A stretch of DNA of 64,000 nt, from assembly GCF_020740795.1 (NCBI RefSeq), contig NC_067282.1, positions 173,940,274 through 174,004,273 on the forward strand, read 5' to 3'. Source of the stretch: Apus apus (taxonomy: Eukaryota; Chordata; Aves; Apodiformes; Apodidae). The notes beneath the pieces were generated by a model. The model had not been told where the DNA came from. It saw only the letters and a program-made list of their open reading frames with translations, and ran no database searches. The position numbers were made by a program, and so were the translations under genes. Positions within the stretch are counted from its first letter, which is position 1; each line of letters starts with the position of its first letter. Of this stretch, positions 13,190 to 24,974 are shown piece by piece.

Positions 13190-14350
13190 GCGAGTTAGAG
13201 AGGCCAGGATGCCACCACCCCTGAAGGAGCAATCTGGGGAGCACCACGGGTGGGTTTGGGAGCATGCTTTCCCAGAAAGGGGCAGTGCCTTTCTCCTGCC
13301 CCTCTCCCCTCTGCCTGTGTGGACCCATAAGCTACCTTTATGTCAGCACCCATACTTACGGTGGGCCAAACCTGACTTGGCAGAAGGAAAACCTAAGAGA
13401 CATAACTATGATCAGTATAGAAGGGCTAAAAACAAGAGCCAAACAAAGTATGAGGGAGGAATGCAGGACCACAGCTCTCAGCAAGCACAGCCTTGATTTT
13501 GCCTTAAACCTCATCCTTGGGTGGAATAGCACAAGAATGCATCTGGGATGTAACCACAAGCAGAAGAGAGCATGGCCTTGGCTGGGATGCAGCAGTCATT
13601 TTGCCACACGCCTCCATAAGCAGGTTGCACAGACTGCACTGACTCTGGCTGCCAGAGCACAGGCTCTCCCAGCCTGGCCAGACCCAGGGTGGGGAAGGTG
13701 GTCAGGCAATGGCCAACAAGCCACATATACTGCTCACAATCCCAAGGATAAGTAGGTAGCTGATCTTGCTAGAGTTTAAGTTATTTTTACCAGAAATTTG
13801 TCTCATCAATGTTCCATTTTAAAACCAGCTATGCCGCTTCTGTTGGCCAGGATAGTCTCTCACAGCCCTTGGACGGGTGCTGCTTCCAAATAACTCGACT
13901 CCAGTTTCACATTCCTCAACTCCACATTCACGCTGCCCAATGGTTTATTTTACAGATTCCCTGGCCTTGAGAGGCTGCTCTTGTGTTCCTCTGTCATGGC
14001 CGCAGCCTTGCCTCCCTCTTAATAGGGCCTTTGTCAGCTGCCACGTGGGGGTCAGCAGTGGCACCTGGGAGCAGCTCCTGCCCACAGACCTGCTGCCTGC
14101 CTTCCTGGGCCCACCTCTGAGAGCCAACAGCCTTGATCTGCTCCACACAGGGTCCCTCGTGACAGGAAAAACAAAACACAAGACAGCACACAGGGGCAGT
14201 GAAGCAAAGCCCCAACTCCTTTCTTCACCTATGGTGTGTTTTCGCCTCAGTCTTGCACATTCCCAGGAGGAAGTTAATCCTCCAGAACCACACAGCTTGT
14301 TCCTCCAGGCTAGTCTGACTAGAGCAGAGAATTCCTGTTCTTCACTTTAA
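13190..14350. other. GC-richer intergenic patch with long chance-like ORFs
   Basis: Base composition rises compared with the flanks. The + strand has frames of 163 codons (13264-13755) and 157 codons (13877-14350), with overlapping frames on the other strand. The translated frames are rich in Pro, Ser, Leu and Trp and show no domain, signal peptide or repeat I recognise. No consensus exon structure was found. A lncRNA exon or a degraded retroelement is possible. A real protein is unlikely. Confidence 0.45.
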
Positions 14351-17300
14351 TCTTAGACCATCTGCCCACTTTTGTTACAAATATATACCATTTTGGTTAA
14401 TCTCACAAAACTACAAATCCAAGATTACACTGAATTAATTCTGTAAAAGGATTTACCTCTATCAAGCTACAAGACAGGCACAATGTGAAAGTGAATGTTA
14501 TTTCTTAAGACTTTTACCAGTTGTATCTTAATTACAGGGCAAGTAAATGAGAAAGGCAGCTCTGCCAACAGGCGTTTCCAAAAGATGACACTTTCTATCC
14601 AGCAATTACTGTAATGAGGCCCTAATCCTCCGTTAGTGTTACCTTGAGTTCCCAGCATGCAAATCAATAGCTGGAGCCCCTGGTTAATCCAGGGTTGAAT
14701 TCTGAGCTGTCCTCAGAACTGGAGACAATGCATGGGATTTTGCCAGTGTGGCACACACCATTTGCCACTGCTGCTTATCTATGGTGCTCAGCCCCCCCGT
14801 TCACTAGTTACTGCTTGTGAATGCAGGTCACACGTCAGGACACAAATCTCTGGACGACCAAAAGCAACAACTGAGTACAATAAGGTTGAACCCATCATGA
14901 ATAGAGACCTAGTAGGTAAATATTTGTGTACCTGTACTGTTCTTAAAGGCTGTATTCAGCTTTCTCTTCAAAGAGTGGGTTGAAAGAGCACTGCCTACCC
15001 ACTATTTATTCCCGTTAGAGGCTACTATTACCCCTTTGGGCCAGTCTTTAGTTAATGTTCAGATTGTTTTTGTTGAGGAAGCTGAAGATTAAATTGTGTA
15101 TAAACAGGGCAGCAACCCTGTTTATTTACTGAAAATGGGCATTAAAATCTATTTCTCTTAATACAATCATCAAATAGAAAGAAGGAATTTCTTTGCTCTT
15201 TATTCCAAGTCTTTTATTCACCAGCCAGCACTTCACCCAAAAAGCATGACCTTCTTTCTTTTCTTTTTTTTTCTCCTCTCAGGGCCCCATTACCAAAGCT
15301 CATTTGACCATTCTTGGCTTTCTCCAGTGGTCTCTGCCTGCTTTTGTGGAATGTCAGCTGCACTGCCTACACACCATTTTATCCAGCCCACACCAAGACA
15401 TACCCTATTCCTCACTTCTAGCCCCTTCTGAAACTCTTGCAGTTATGTAGCTCATGTCCCAGATGACCTTCAACACATTGTGTCATGGCCAACAGCCGCT
15501 GCCATTTCAGGTTTTTTATATTTGTTCGAAGGAAAAGGTGGCTTTTACAAACATCAGCCTCCATAAGACTTCAGACAGCTTCCACCCCAATGACAAACTC
15601 ATTTCTGCAAGGATTCTGGAGTGCTCTAGGCACCCCAGGTCACTGCAACAATCAGACTGAGTCAGTCTCCCCACACAGTGCAATTGGCAGAAGCCACATA
15701 GTTCCATATGGAAAACATCTGTTAGCACCATTTTCACTCTGAAGCCCAGTTCCCAGAGGTGTATGTAAGGCACAGGAGGAGAGAAGGAAAAAGCTGTGCA
15801 GTTACCCATTCCCTTTTGCCACGTATCGTAACACAGAGCAAAGTACCTACCCATGCCTGCACGTGCTGTGCAACAGTCACAAAATACCGTGGTGGCTTTG
15901 GCCAGTTGAACTGAACAGACAGTAGGACTCCTAGTTTCTGTGCACTGTTTCATCTTCCCTCCTGCTCTGAGGGAAAAAATGAAGCCACAACACTTGCAGA
16001 GCATGCTCCTGTTACTTTGGCCTCTTGGCTTCCCAAGGATCCCATAACTGGAATGACCTCACCATGGCATCATCAGTCAGCTACTGATATTAAACAACAT
16101 TTATTTCTTACTTCAAAACAGCTTCAAGACAGTAAATATTGTATTACCAGGGAAATAAGGGATAAGTAACCTAAGTCATTTTAGATCAGCTAGCCTATAT
16201 TTCAAGGGGCTTTAATCAAATCTATATTGCATGCAGTTTATTTGTAGATCTTTACTGCCAGTAAGAAAGCCTGAGAGGTGAGAGTTAATGCTGATTTTTT
16301 TGCAGCCTGAAGAGACAGCTTCATTCAACTTCGCTCCTCAGAAGCTACATGAATAAACTATGCTCCTTATGAACCCTGCTCAAAATGCTCCTCTCAGCAG
16401 AATCAAAATTACAGATTTTTTGAGATGGAAGAGAAAGGAAAATGAAAACACCAGATTTGTCAATGCACAACTAGATGTCTACTCCAATATGTTGAGCAAG
16501 GGTGAACAGGAACACCTGTAGTTACTTTAATCATAAGTTATGCAGTCTCCACAAACTATACAAAGGAAAAAAGATACACAAAGCTAATGTAAAGTTTCTG
16601 CTTCCCATGGAAGATATCCTGACTGTTGAGAACTGCATATTACTTCACACCCTGAGGTTTTTTTCAGCACTCATTGCTACTGTCTCTCAAGATACTGCTC
16701 TATGGCAGTTGCTTACCTCCATCTTTACATTAATTATTGAATCTTGCTATCCATTATTTTCTAAAATACATGGTGGCAATTAGCTCCATTATCTAATTAC
16801 ATGTTGTAAGAAAAAGTTGCTGCTTGACTATCCATCCTGATCTCAGCTGCCTGGAAACTGTATAACTTACGATTAAGGGACCTACAAGTACTCCTGCTCA
16901 TCCTTGCTACACATGTTGCTTCTTTCAGGGCAACAAACAGGCAGAGATCCACCAGTTAAAGCCGTTCATTACTCTTATATTTCACTGCTGTATTAGTTGC
17001 ATTTTACACTTTGTTTTGTTCTTTCTCAGGTTGTAGTACATCTGTTCAGACCCTGAATCATGCCGTGTGGAAAGTATGCCTAATGAAGGCAGAATTTCAA
17101 GCATATTCCTGAGAAACTGAAACAAAGCACAGTGCCTTGATAAATTCTGTTACTGTTTGAACTTGATTTGAAAATGCAGTTGGTAATCTTTTGATCATAC
17201 ACACTGTAAAACATTATTGTACAGCCATAAATACTATTTCCTGCCTTAAGAAAAATCACAGGCTATTTTCCAGATGCATTGTAGCACAATGGGCATGGCA

Positions 17301-17516
17301 TCAAAAGACAAGATCAATGAGTACAGAAAACAACATACTTCTTTTTTGTTCTTTTTTTAATAAGGTAAGTCACTTGACACGTTTGAATGGGCAACCTGAC
17401 ACATCTAAGGTAAGACTTTAATACAGAAGGAGTGGCCAACACACTGCACAGGAATTTGTTCCTTTAACAGATGCATATCAAATATGTGAAATATCCCAAT
17501 TTTGTCAGAAAAGAAT
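14351..17516. other. Intergenic DNA with one strong hairpin, no gene seen
   Basis: The 162-codon minus frame at 15516-16004 overlaps two unrelated + frames (15454-15660 and 15485-15742), has no recognised domain and ends without splice signals. It is treated as chance. A perfect short hairpin is described separately at 15096-15129. Nothing else is recognised. Confidence 0.5.
15096..15129. other. Hairpin with inverted forkhead-like sites
   Basis: ATAAACAGGG (15100-15109) is separated by a 6-nt loop (CAGCAA) from its exact reverse complement CCCTGTTTAT (15116-15125). The stem can be extended to 14 positions with one wobble and one mismatch. Each arm contains an ATAAACA/TGTTTAT forkhead-type motif, so the structure may be a DNA inverted repeat of binding sites, not an RNA hairpin. 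The function is unknown. Confidence 0.5.
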
Positions 17517-17578
17517 GGGCTAAATCCTCATCTCAGTTACTGACTTGCTTCAGTTCCCATGGGATGGAATTTGGTGTG
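17517..17578. repeat. Possible old palindromic MITE-like repeat
   Basis: The stretch starts 'gggctaaatcctcatctcag', has 'cccatggga' near its middle and ends 'ggaatttggtg'. This resembles the terminal-inverted layout of old amniote repeats that begin ggccaaattc, contain a central 'gacttcaatggag' and end gaatttggcc. The inverted relation of the ends is visible but diverged. Confidence 0.4.
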
Positions 17579-20500
17579 GTGAATTCAGCAGGAAACAATA
17601 GACCAAACAATCTCATCGTCTGTAAAAATTAAACACTGTATTTTCATAACTTGGGAGTTATGTAAGGAAAATCTCAGAGGCATGCAGTTATAACAGCTCC
17701 ATACTCAGCAAGTACACTTTGAAGGATATGGCCAAATGATAATTGCCTCCAGAACTTGGGAAGTATGGAGATCTCAAATAATCACAATCCCCAGAGCACT
17801 TAGTCAGTTTGGAAGCTGTTTAATGCACTTTCAGAGAGAAGCTGTGGGAGAAGTAGGACCAAGGGAGGGAGGAGGCCTTCGCACAGCCAAGTTTAATCAT
17901 TCTTGCTCTAAGTGCACGTTTGCCCTTAACTAGCTAAGCACCTTTTTCTCCTGAAAGTCCCAAAGGATATACATAGGCAAAACATACCCATACCACTCCC
18001 ATGTACAAGGTTAAATATGTCCAGTGTTTTCAGAAGGAAATACTAAGTCCCAACCACCTTCAACATCTCTGGATTGGCTGATTTTCCATCAGTAAAAATA
18101 TGTACACTTTGGTCATGCAGGACAGTGGGAATTGCATACACACCCTTCTGTGTGTATATTGGCTAACAGAGACCTCAGCCCAGAGTGCTGTATCCTATTT
18201 TAAAATTAGCTCCCTTTAAATTTAATAAAATACACATATTTGAAAAAAAAATTATGAAAACATCCATCCAGCTGAGAGAGCAGATCTCATGGTTGGTGAG
18301 GACTGGGAATAGGAGACAGAAAAATTCTTAAGAGCCCAGCCCTCACCTTTGTCTTGCTTATTAATTCCTCCCAGACGACGCAGACACCAGGCTTGTGGCT
18401 TTTTGGCCACACTGTGGTTGACTTCATGTTCCCCCCATGTTCAGAGCTAGCCTGCTCGTGACTGGAAAGAGATAGTGGAAGACAAATGTAAAGAAGTCAG
18501 ATTTTGAGGAAGGACTTAAAGAAAGCAAGAAACAATCTGGAATGACTGGAAGGGAGCTGCAGAAACTGGATAGACACACTAGCGGGAAGAGATCTCTGCT
18601 TGCAAGTCCTCTGGCCCAACAGAGACAGGTTTGTAGAGCAAGAATTGCTGCATGAGGACCGAGCAACCACACCATGCATGTTTCGAGGTTTGCTTGGGAT
18701 GAGCTCTAGCCTGACCCTGTGGCCCATTAGGAGTACTGCTGGAGAACATCAGCAGGAATAGTTTTATGTATAAGGAATTCAGTTAAGCCATATACTCCAA
18801 GATTTGCAGTTCAATTCAAAGCACAGTAACTGGTGTTGATGGGAAGGTTTGCTTCAAAAAAACAGTCCTGATCCAAACTAAAGTGCTGGGCGGATTCACC
18901 CTGGGAGACATGACATTGCCAAAGCAGGGTAACTGGGCAAAAAGAGTTCTGCTGGAAACTTGAACAGGGAAAAGGTATTTGAACTCCATATGGATATAAA
19001 GAAGGAACTCATGGAGACCTCAGAATCAATTCAGAAGAAATAGTGGTTTATTCTCATCAGCCATACTACACAACTGAGACCAGGGGAAGGACAGGTTTCC
19101 ATACTCTCCCACCAGCCAGAAGCAATAGACCCAACCCTATCAGGCAACTGCCCATGATTGGGTATGCAGCTCATTCTCCTGCTCTTCTTGTATCCCCATG
19201 CTCTCTTGATGTAAGGGAACTTCTGCAGGTTACCACAGCTACATACATACGTTTTTCACTTTGATCTCATAGACAATGCAAATACAACCCAAATAAAGGT
19301 GCAAGTCTGAAATGCAGGGACTACATAAGCCTACAGGACTGAGTCTTAGCATTGGACAACTTTTTTGCATGCTTGTGAGATGCACTGGATACAGGCTCTG
19401 ATCCGACCTGGGAGACATATAGTTGTAACATTCCTCCAAAAGTACCCATTCAGGCAGGAGAAAAATCACTGAGCTGATTCTGGGTCTTGCCAGTTAAACT
19501 AATATAAGAAGGCACTTGAAATATTACCTAGAAGTACCTTGTCTTCTCATGCTGCTCTCCACAGGACTGGCACCACAGTAAAACCAAGTTTTGCTGGAAT
19601 GTTTCATTCTTCTTTTCATATGTGGACTTTCTGACCGCTGATCTTGGAGGCATAAGCCTGTTATTTCCAAGTGTTTATCTACTGTAGACCTTTGCTGCAG
19701 AGTCAGGAGATGGAGTCAGGGTCCATCTCAGCAACCAGGCACTGTTGCTGGATTTCTGTAAGACCAAGGGCAACTGGAAATACCAGCCAGTAATGAGGAA
19801 GCTGCAAAACTGAAGATAAGTCTTCTACTCCCCTCCTGCATTCATCCTGTAATCAACGAGGTGAACAAAGGCTGTCTTTGGAGACCATCATCAATGCCAA
19901 ACTCATGGCCTATGTGAAGAGGAAATCCTTGGCTCAGGAGCAGCCAGAGAGCACCTGCTGGGGCGTGCAGGACCTCACATGTCTGCCAGGCTCAAAGAGT
20001 CAAGCACAGTCAAATGCTGAAGAGAGAGCAAAATGGCAGCAATTTACATCCTCATGGCCACTTTTGAAGAGCAAAGTAGGTATCTATGTAATACCTCATT
20101 CCTATAACTGAGTTTTAAGAGTAAATTACAACATCATAATTCATTCCTGGAACAGGTGTAGCCTCTGTTCCTCTTTCCCACTTAATTCATCTACCTGCTT
20201 TTCGGCCTGTGCTTTATGCCAATAGATTAATCCTCAGCTCCACTGTATCAATGGACATTTTGCATTGGCTTTCAGGGAACTTGTGATCACTCTGTCTTTA
20301 TCAATGAAAAGAAAACATAAAGATTTAAATAACAGGGAAATATAAGAATTAGTCATAAGCCCAGACTATTTACTAATGTAAAGTAGATGTTGTGCTTCAG
20401 ATATGAATCCTTCCAGAATTATTCAGAGGCAGTTATTGAGAAACCCCACTCCACCAATGCCAGTGGGCAGAGGTGTAGAAATTCAGTTCATATTTGTGAT

Positions 20501-21159
20501 CGCAAGCTTGAAAAAACACAACACAAGCTGCAACATGTAAACAGGCATGTCCAAATCAGAGTATTATATTAGAGTGCTCTTCCCACATACACGGCAAAGT
20601 GACAGTCTGGTATTACCCTGCAGTGTCAAGCCTTGAAGCATCTAAGGTGTGGCTTTTCCTGAATGAACATGAATAAAGTAGTGACCATATATAGTGCCAG
20701 GATCTTCTTTGGCTACCAAACACCATTCTGCTCCAAAGCACATGATTTCCCCCCCCAACCTGCAGGCTCATTCATCACTGTATTATCCGAGTTTCATGCT
20801 GTTATAACTCTGTTAACACCAGGCCCATAGAAACTCTGATTGCCTGCTGATACTGAAAGAAAGCACACATCTTTCCAGTAACATAAAACCAAGTTTTGTT
20901 CTGTAGTTTCTTTCAAAACAAGCTGTTCCATTGCATTCAAGTGCATGACAGCTTTGTAAATTAAGGACCACTTGGCAGCACAGTTCTAGAAAAGCTAAAT
21001 AAAATACATTGTTAAAAATCATAATTTCCCTATTTTAAGCAGTTTTTATTTTCATCCCTTCCTTCTACATTATTTAATTCCTAAGTTTTTAATAGGATTT
21101 GTATTTGTTGTACACTTCCCTTGCAATGACCATAACAGGGAAAGAAAGGGGAAAATACA
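17579..21159. other. Intergenic DNA, no gene seen
   Basis: Frames of 60-83 codons (for example 18424-18675 minus and 19878-20111 plus) have no recognisable domains or splice context. I see no recognised repeat family and no RNA gene. Confidence 0.5.
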
Positions 21160-21500
21160 TAAATAAATAAATGGACAGTTATTTATTAAAATATTTGTTT
21201 AGTATTGTAATCTAGAATATTCTCCTACTATGCTCAAGAATAATATGCAGTAATACCTATCAATATTAAAACCAATAAAAATGGAGTTCTCTTGAGGGGC
21301 TGCATTTAGCTTTTTCAGCTGAAAGCAACAAATGAAATGCAAATAAACAGCTGAACCCAGTAGAATGTAAATAAACGATCCTTGCCAAATCTTTCCTGGT
21401 TACCAAATGCTTCACCAAGTTTAAAGATCCCATTGCGATACCTTTGTACTTTATTTATAAGGCTTTGAGTAAGCCACTCCCTTTCCATATTTGTTTGAGT
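21160..21500. promoter_or_regulatory. Candidate distal regulatory motif cluster
   Basis: Within about 340 bp are a palindromic TTCAGCTGAA E-box (near 21314), an octamer-like ATGCAAAT (near 21338), a second CAGCTG (21349-21354) and a GTAAATAAAC forkhead-type site (near 21367). The motif density is suggestive only. No conservation or chromatin data can be consulted, and the background is A/T rich. Confidence 0.2.
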
Positions 21501-24500
21501 TTATGCCCGTATTCCCATGATTATTGCAGAACAAATCCAGGTGAAAGGTTGTTCTTGTTTTACACCAACATTCATCTGAATTTTTGCCCTTTCCCAACGA
21601 CATATTTTTAAACCATCAGCTAAAATCTTGGAAGAATTCAACTGAAATATTTGAAGTTCTGATAAAGTTTGTTTTCTTCAGAAACAAGGCACCTTTCACA
21701 AAGCACTTTAACAGCACACTGGGTCTCAAAGGCCTTGTTCTAAGGAGCTTTTGTAAAGTTTCCAAAGGAGAAAAAAACTGCTTTTCTCATTTCTCCAAGA
21801 GACTGAAAACTCTTTGGATCAGAGTAAAGAGACCAACTATTTTGGTATCTTTTTGCTTCATCAGTGATATCTATGCAGAACTGGATGCACTCCCAAAGTC
21901 CTGCCTGAACATATTCCAGGCTGAGTTGTGCAGAACTTAGGAGGGGTTCTCTGAATGCCATCTCTCCTCTGCACCCTCGCTGGGAAAGCAGAACAGTGTT
22001 CCCAGGGCGTTACACAACTTCGCCGCAGGTAAAGCATGAGACACCAAGTGGGAAAGGTAATTAGAAAAAATTTGAAACTAAGTGACCTTCCCTTAGCTCT
22101 AACATGCCACATAGTACTAGCTTTGTCCTGACATGTGAGGAACTTCTCTTCTGTATCTAATCCAGGAATCACTTTACATTTCATGAATCTACATGCAACA
22201 TGAGTCAGATATAAACAGAGTTGCCCAACCCTTTAAAAAATTCCATTACACTTACTCTGCCTGCCAATTTAAGTGAAAGTTTTATGCAGAGCAGGTGGCC
22301 CACGGCTCACCAACTTTTTTCTTCTGGCTGGGATGAGACAGTGGGTGACAGTGTGGATCACCATCTGCATGCAGACATCACCAGCCACATTTTCTGAGCT
22401 CAGTCCTGCTGAGAGTTCCTTTCAGGTCTCTAATACGCTCATCTCTGTTTGGCACAGTCCTTTTCAGGTGTCAGCCTCACTGAATTTCACCAAGGATACC
22501 CTTCATGTATCATCTAGTGCCTTGCACTCATGGCACAGGGCTGACCAGACAGTTACAGAGCTCAGTTTTTCCTTGGTGGATTACATTTCCCCAATACACA
22601 TCCACCCCAGCAGTCTGTGGATTACAAAATAATAAGAATTCCCTATAATCATTAATTCTTCCTTTTTTCCCCAAGTCTCATTATATTTCCTGCCCCCCTC
22701 AGAGGTCCACAGAAACGGAATGAAGTTATTTGATAGGCATGTCCTCTTTTACTACCAAAAAAGAAAGGAGCTGGGCAGGATCTACAGATACAGCCTTGCA
22801 GATACCTCACAGGCTCACAGACTAAAAGCTGAGAGAAAACAATAATGTCTCGTTTGCAAAAACAGGAGAAATGCATTGTTTTCAAGTTCTTGGTACTGAG
22901 CAGTAGAAGTTGCTTATATTCACTTGCCCTTTATTGCACAAGGAGCTAGCATGAAAGGTAGCCATGGACTTCTCCCTAGAATTTGAAAGAAGTCTGGCTG
23001 ATTTATACCAGGGGCTTGAACTGAAAATTAAGCAAGTTCAGAAAAATTAAATTAAAAAATCTCAATTAAAAACTGAGTGATTTTTTAAAAGAGGTGTATA
23101 GGGTTAGAAAAATACATCATTGTCCTCCACCTAGTTCCTTCCTGAAATGCTTGCTTGCTGGCTGATTACTGACCTCCTCCCCCAATATAAAACAAAGTAA
23201 GAAATCTTTATCTCCAGCCTCACTTCAGTGACTCATACCAAAAACATACCCTTTTACTTCCCTGAACTTCTGAGGAATTTAGAAGCACAATCCTCAAAGC
23301 CTCAAGGGAAGTTTGGCACTTCATAATAACCCAGGAGCCCCACCTGAGGTATGAAGAATGCTTTGAAATATGCCTGTGAGTGTTTAATTAATTAACATAT
23401 TGGCACCTAACTAGCTTTTTAGCACTCCACCTAATGTTTTAGTTTAGAGCTGCCCGTGCCTGTCACAGAGACTGTGTGGACCGATGCCATTACCTTGTAA
23501 AGAATAACGTATTTTACATCTAAGTAAACATAACAATGTAACATAGATACAGCAACTTGAATTAAGGATTAATTACAACGATTCGTAGCACTTAAAGAGT
23601 AGGCAGTTTACAAAGAGAGGAAGCAATTACTGTTAAAGACAGGGGTTTTTTGCTTCAACATTTCTGAGCAGTTGCGTCATTCTTACTCCTGACAACAAAG
23701 TCAAAATCAGCACATTAGAAAACAGCCCTACAGACAAGAGCCCCAGCTGTGCCCTCACACCTGTGCTCACCCAGGTGAAATGAAGGCTTGGTGTCCCCTA
23801 ACATGGCTAGAGTACTCCATGCTCAGAGCTCCTTGTGCCCACAGGTGCTGGAAAGTGCCCCAACCTGCACCCAGGGTGAAGCCCCTGATGGGCACTGATG
23901 GCAGGGAGCAGAGGTGATAGACGATTAATCCATCAGCCTCATGCTGCAAGTTTCCCATGGATGATGTGACTCAGGCAACCCTGAAATTTAGGCTCTATTT
24001 CCTATCAGTTGAGGAACTCAATGGGGTCATTTGATTTGTAGAAAAAGATGTTTTCTCAAAAAGGGCGAGTTATATTAAACCTTCAGTGAAGTGTTAAGTA
24101 AATTACTTGGTTAACCAGGGGATTTTGGAGTATTTCTGGTTGTTTAGGTAAGCAAAAAACCCACACAACCATAATAACAAAGTACAACCAAAATACTTCA
24201 ACAAACACAAATCCTCTTTCTCCCCTTCCAGCTACTAGAATAACTAACTTGTTTTTTACATATGAGAAAGTCTTAGGCAAGTCCTAAATCAAAGAAAGGA
24301 GTTTTGCATTTAGCCCTGAGAGCAAGAAGGTTCATGGCCATCTAGATATCTTGTGGGAGCACATTTCACTGCACAGCTATAACTCCAGGGAAAGCCATCT
24401 GCAGTGTTTGTGGCTTCCCCATGTCAGTTGCCAGCTATATCATTGTAGGGAGACCAACAGCACAGGAGTGTTTCATGAGAGGTGGTCCTGGCACCACTGC

Positions 24501-24952
24501 TAGTAGGTATCACAGGTGAGATATTTGGGTTGCTTTCCATCAGCTTGGAAAGGGCAGGTGGTGGCTCTGACTGCTATCAGGGTCTGCCACCTCCAGTTCC
24601 TTGAAGAGGAGCCTGTGCAGAATTGAAAGTATTTGTCCCTTTTCTTTCTTTCCTCATTTGTGTACTGGTCTTTCCTTTAGTTTGTCTACAGACAGCAAAC
24701 CTCCTGAAAGACCAGGAAGCACTACAGAATTCTACACCAAATTTGGAGGTGGTTTGTGAATGTCTCATGGATTAGTGGAAAGCTAGCTGCATAATATATA
24801 ACACAGAAGAAAGTAGTAAGCAGCACAGGATTTCACTTTGGAAGTGGTGCAAAGTCTAGATCTTGCAATTGTGCTCATCGAGGGAGGATGCTCTTCTAGT
24901 GATGATTAAGATGCAAGATAAACATCAAAACTGGATCAGTGTTCACAAACAT
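21501..24952. other. Intergenic DNA, no gene seen
   Basis: The frames at 21584-21940 (118 codons, plus), 21861-22184 (107, minus) and 22273-22632 (119, plus) overlap or abut in different phases, have no family resemblance and lack consensus splice junctions at their ends. They are taken as chance. No repeat is recognised. Confidence 0.5.
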
Positions 24953-24974
24953 AAAAAAAAAAAAAAAAAAAAAA
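24953..24974 (+). repeat. Poly-A run (22 A)
   Basis: There are 22 consecutive A residues. No SINE or processed-transcript body is recognised upstream, so this is a simple homopolymer as far as can be seen. Confidence 0.9.

Noticed and set aside
15516..16004. 162-codon minus-strand frame
   Set aside because: It has Cys-rich, featureless sequence, no splice signals and no recognised family, and overlaps two other frames on +.
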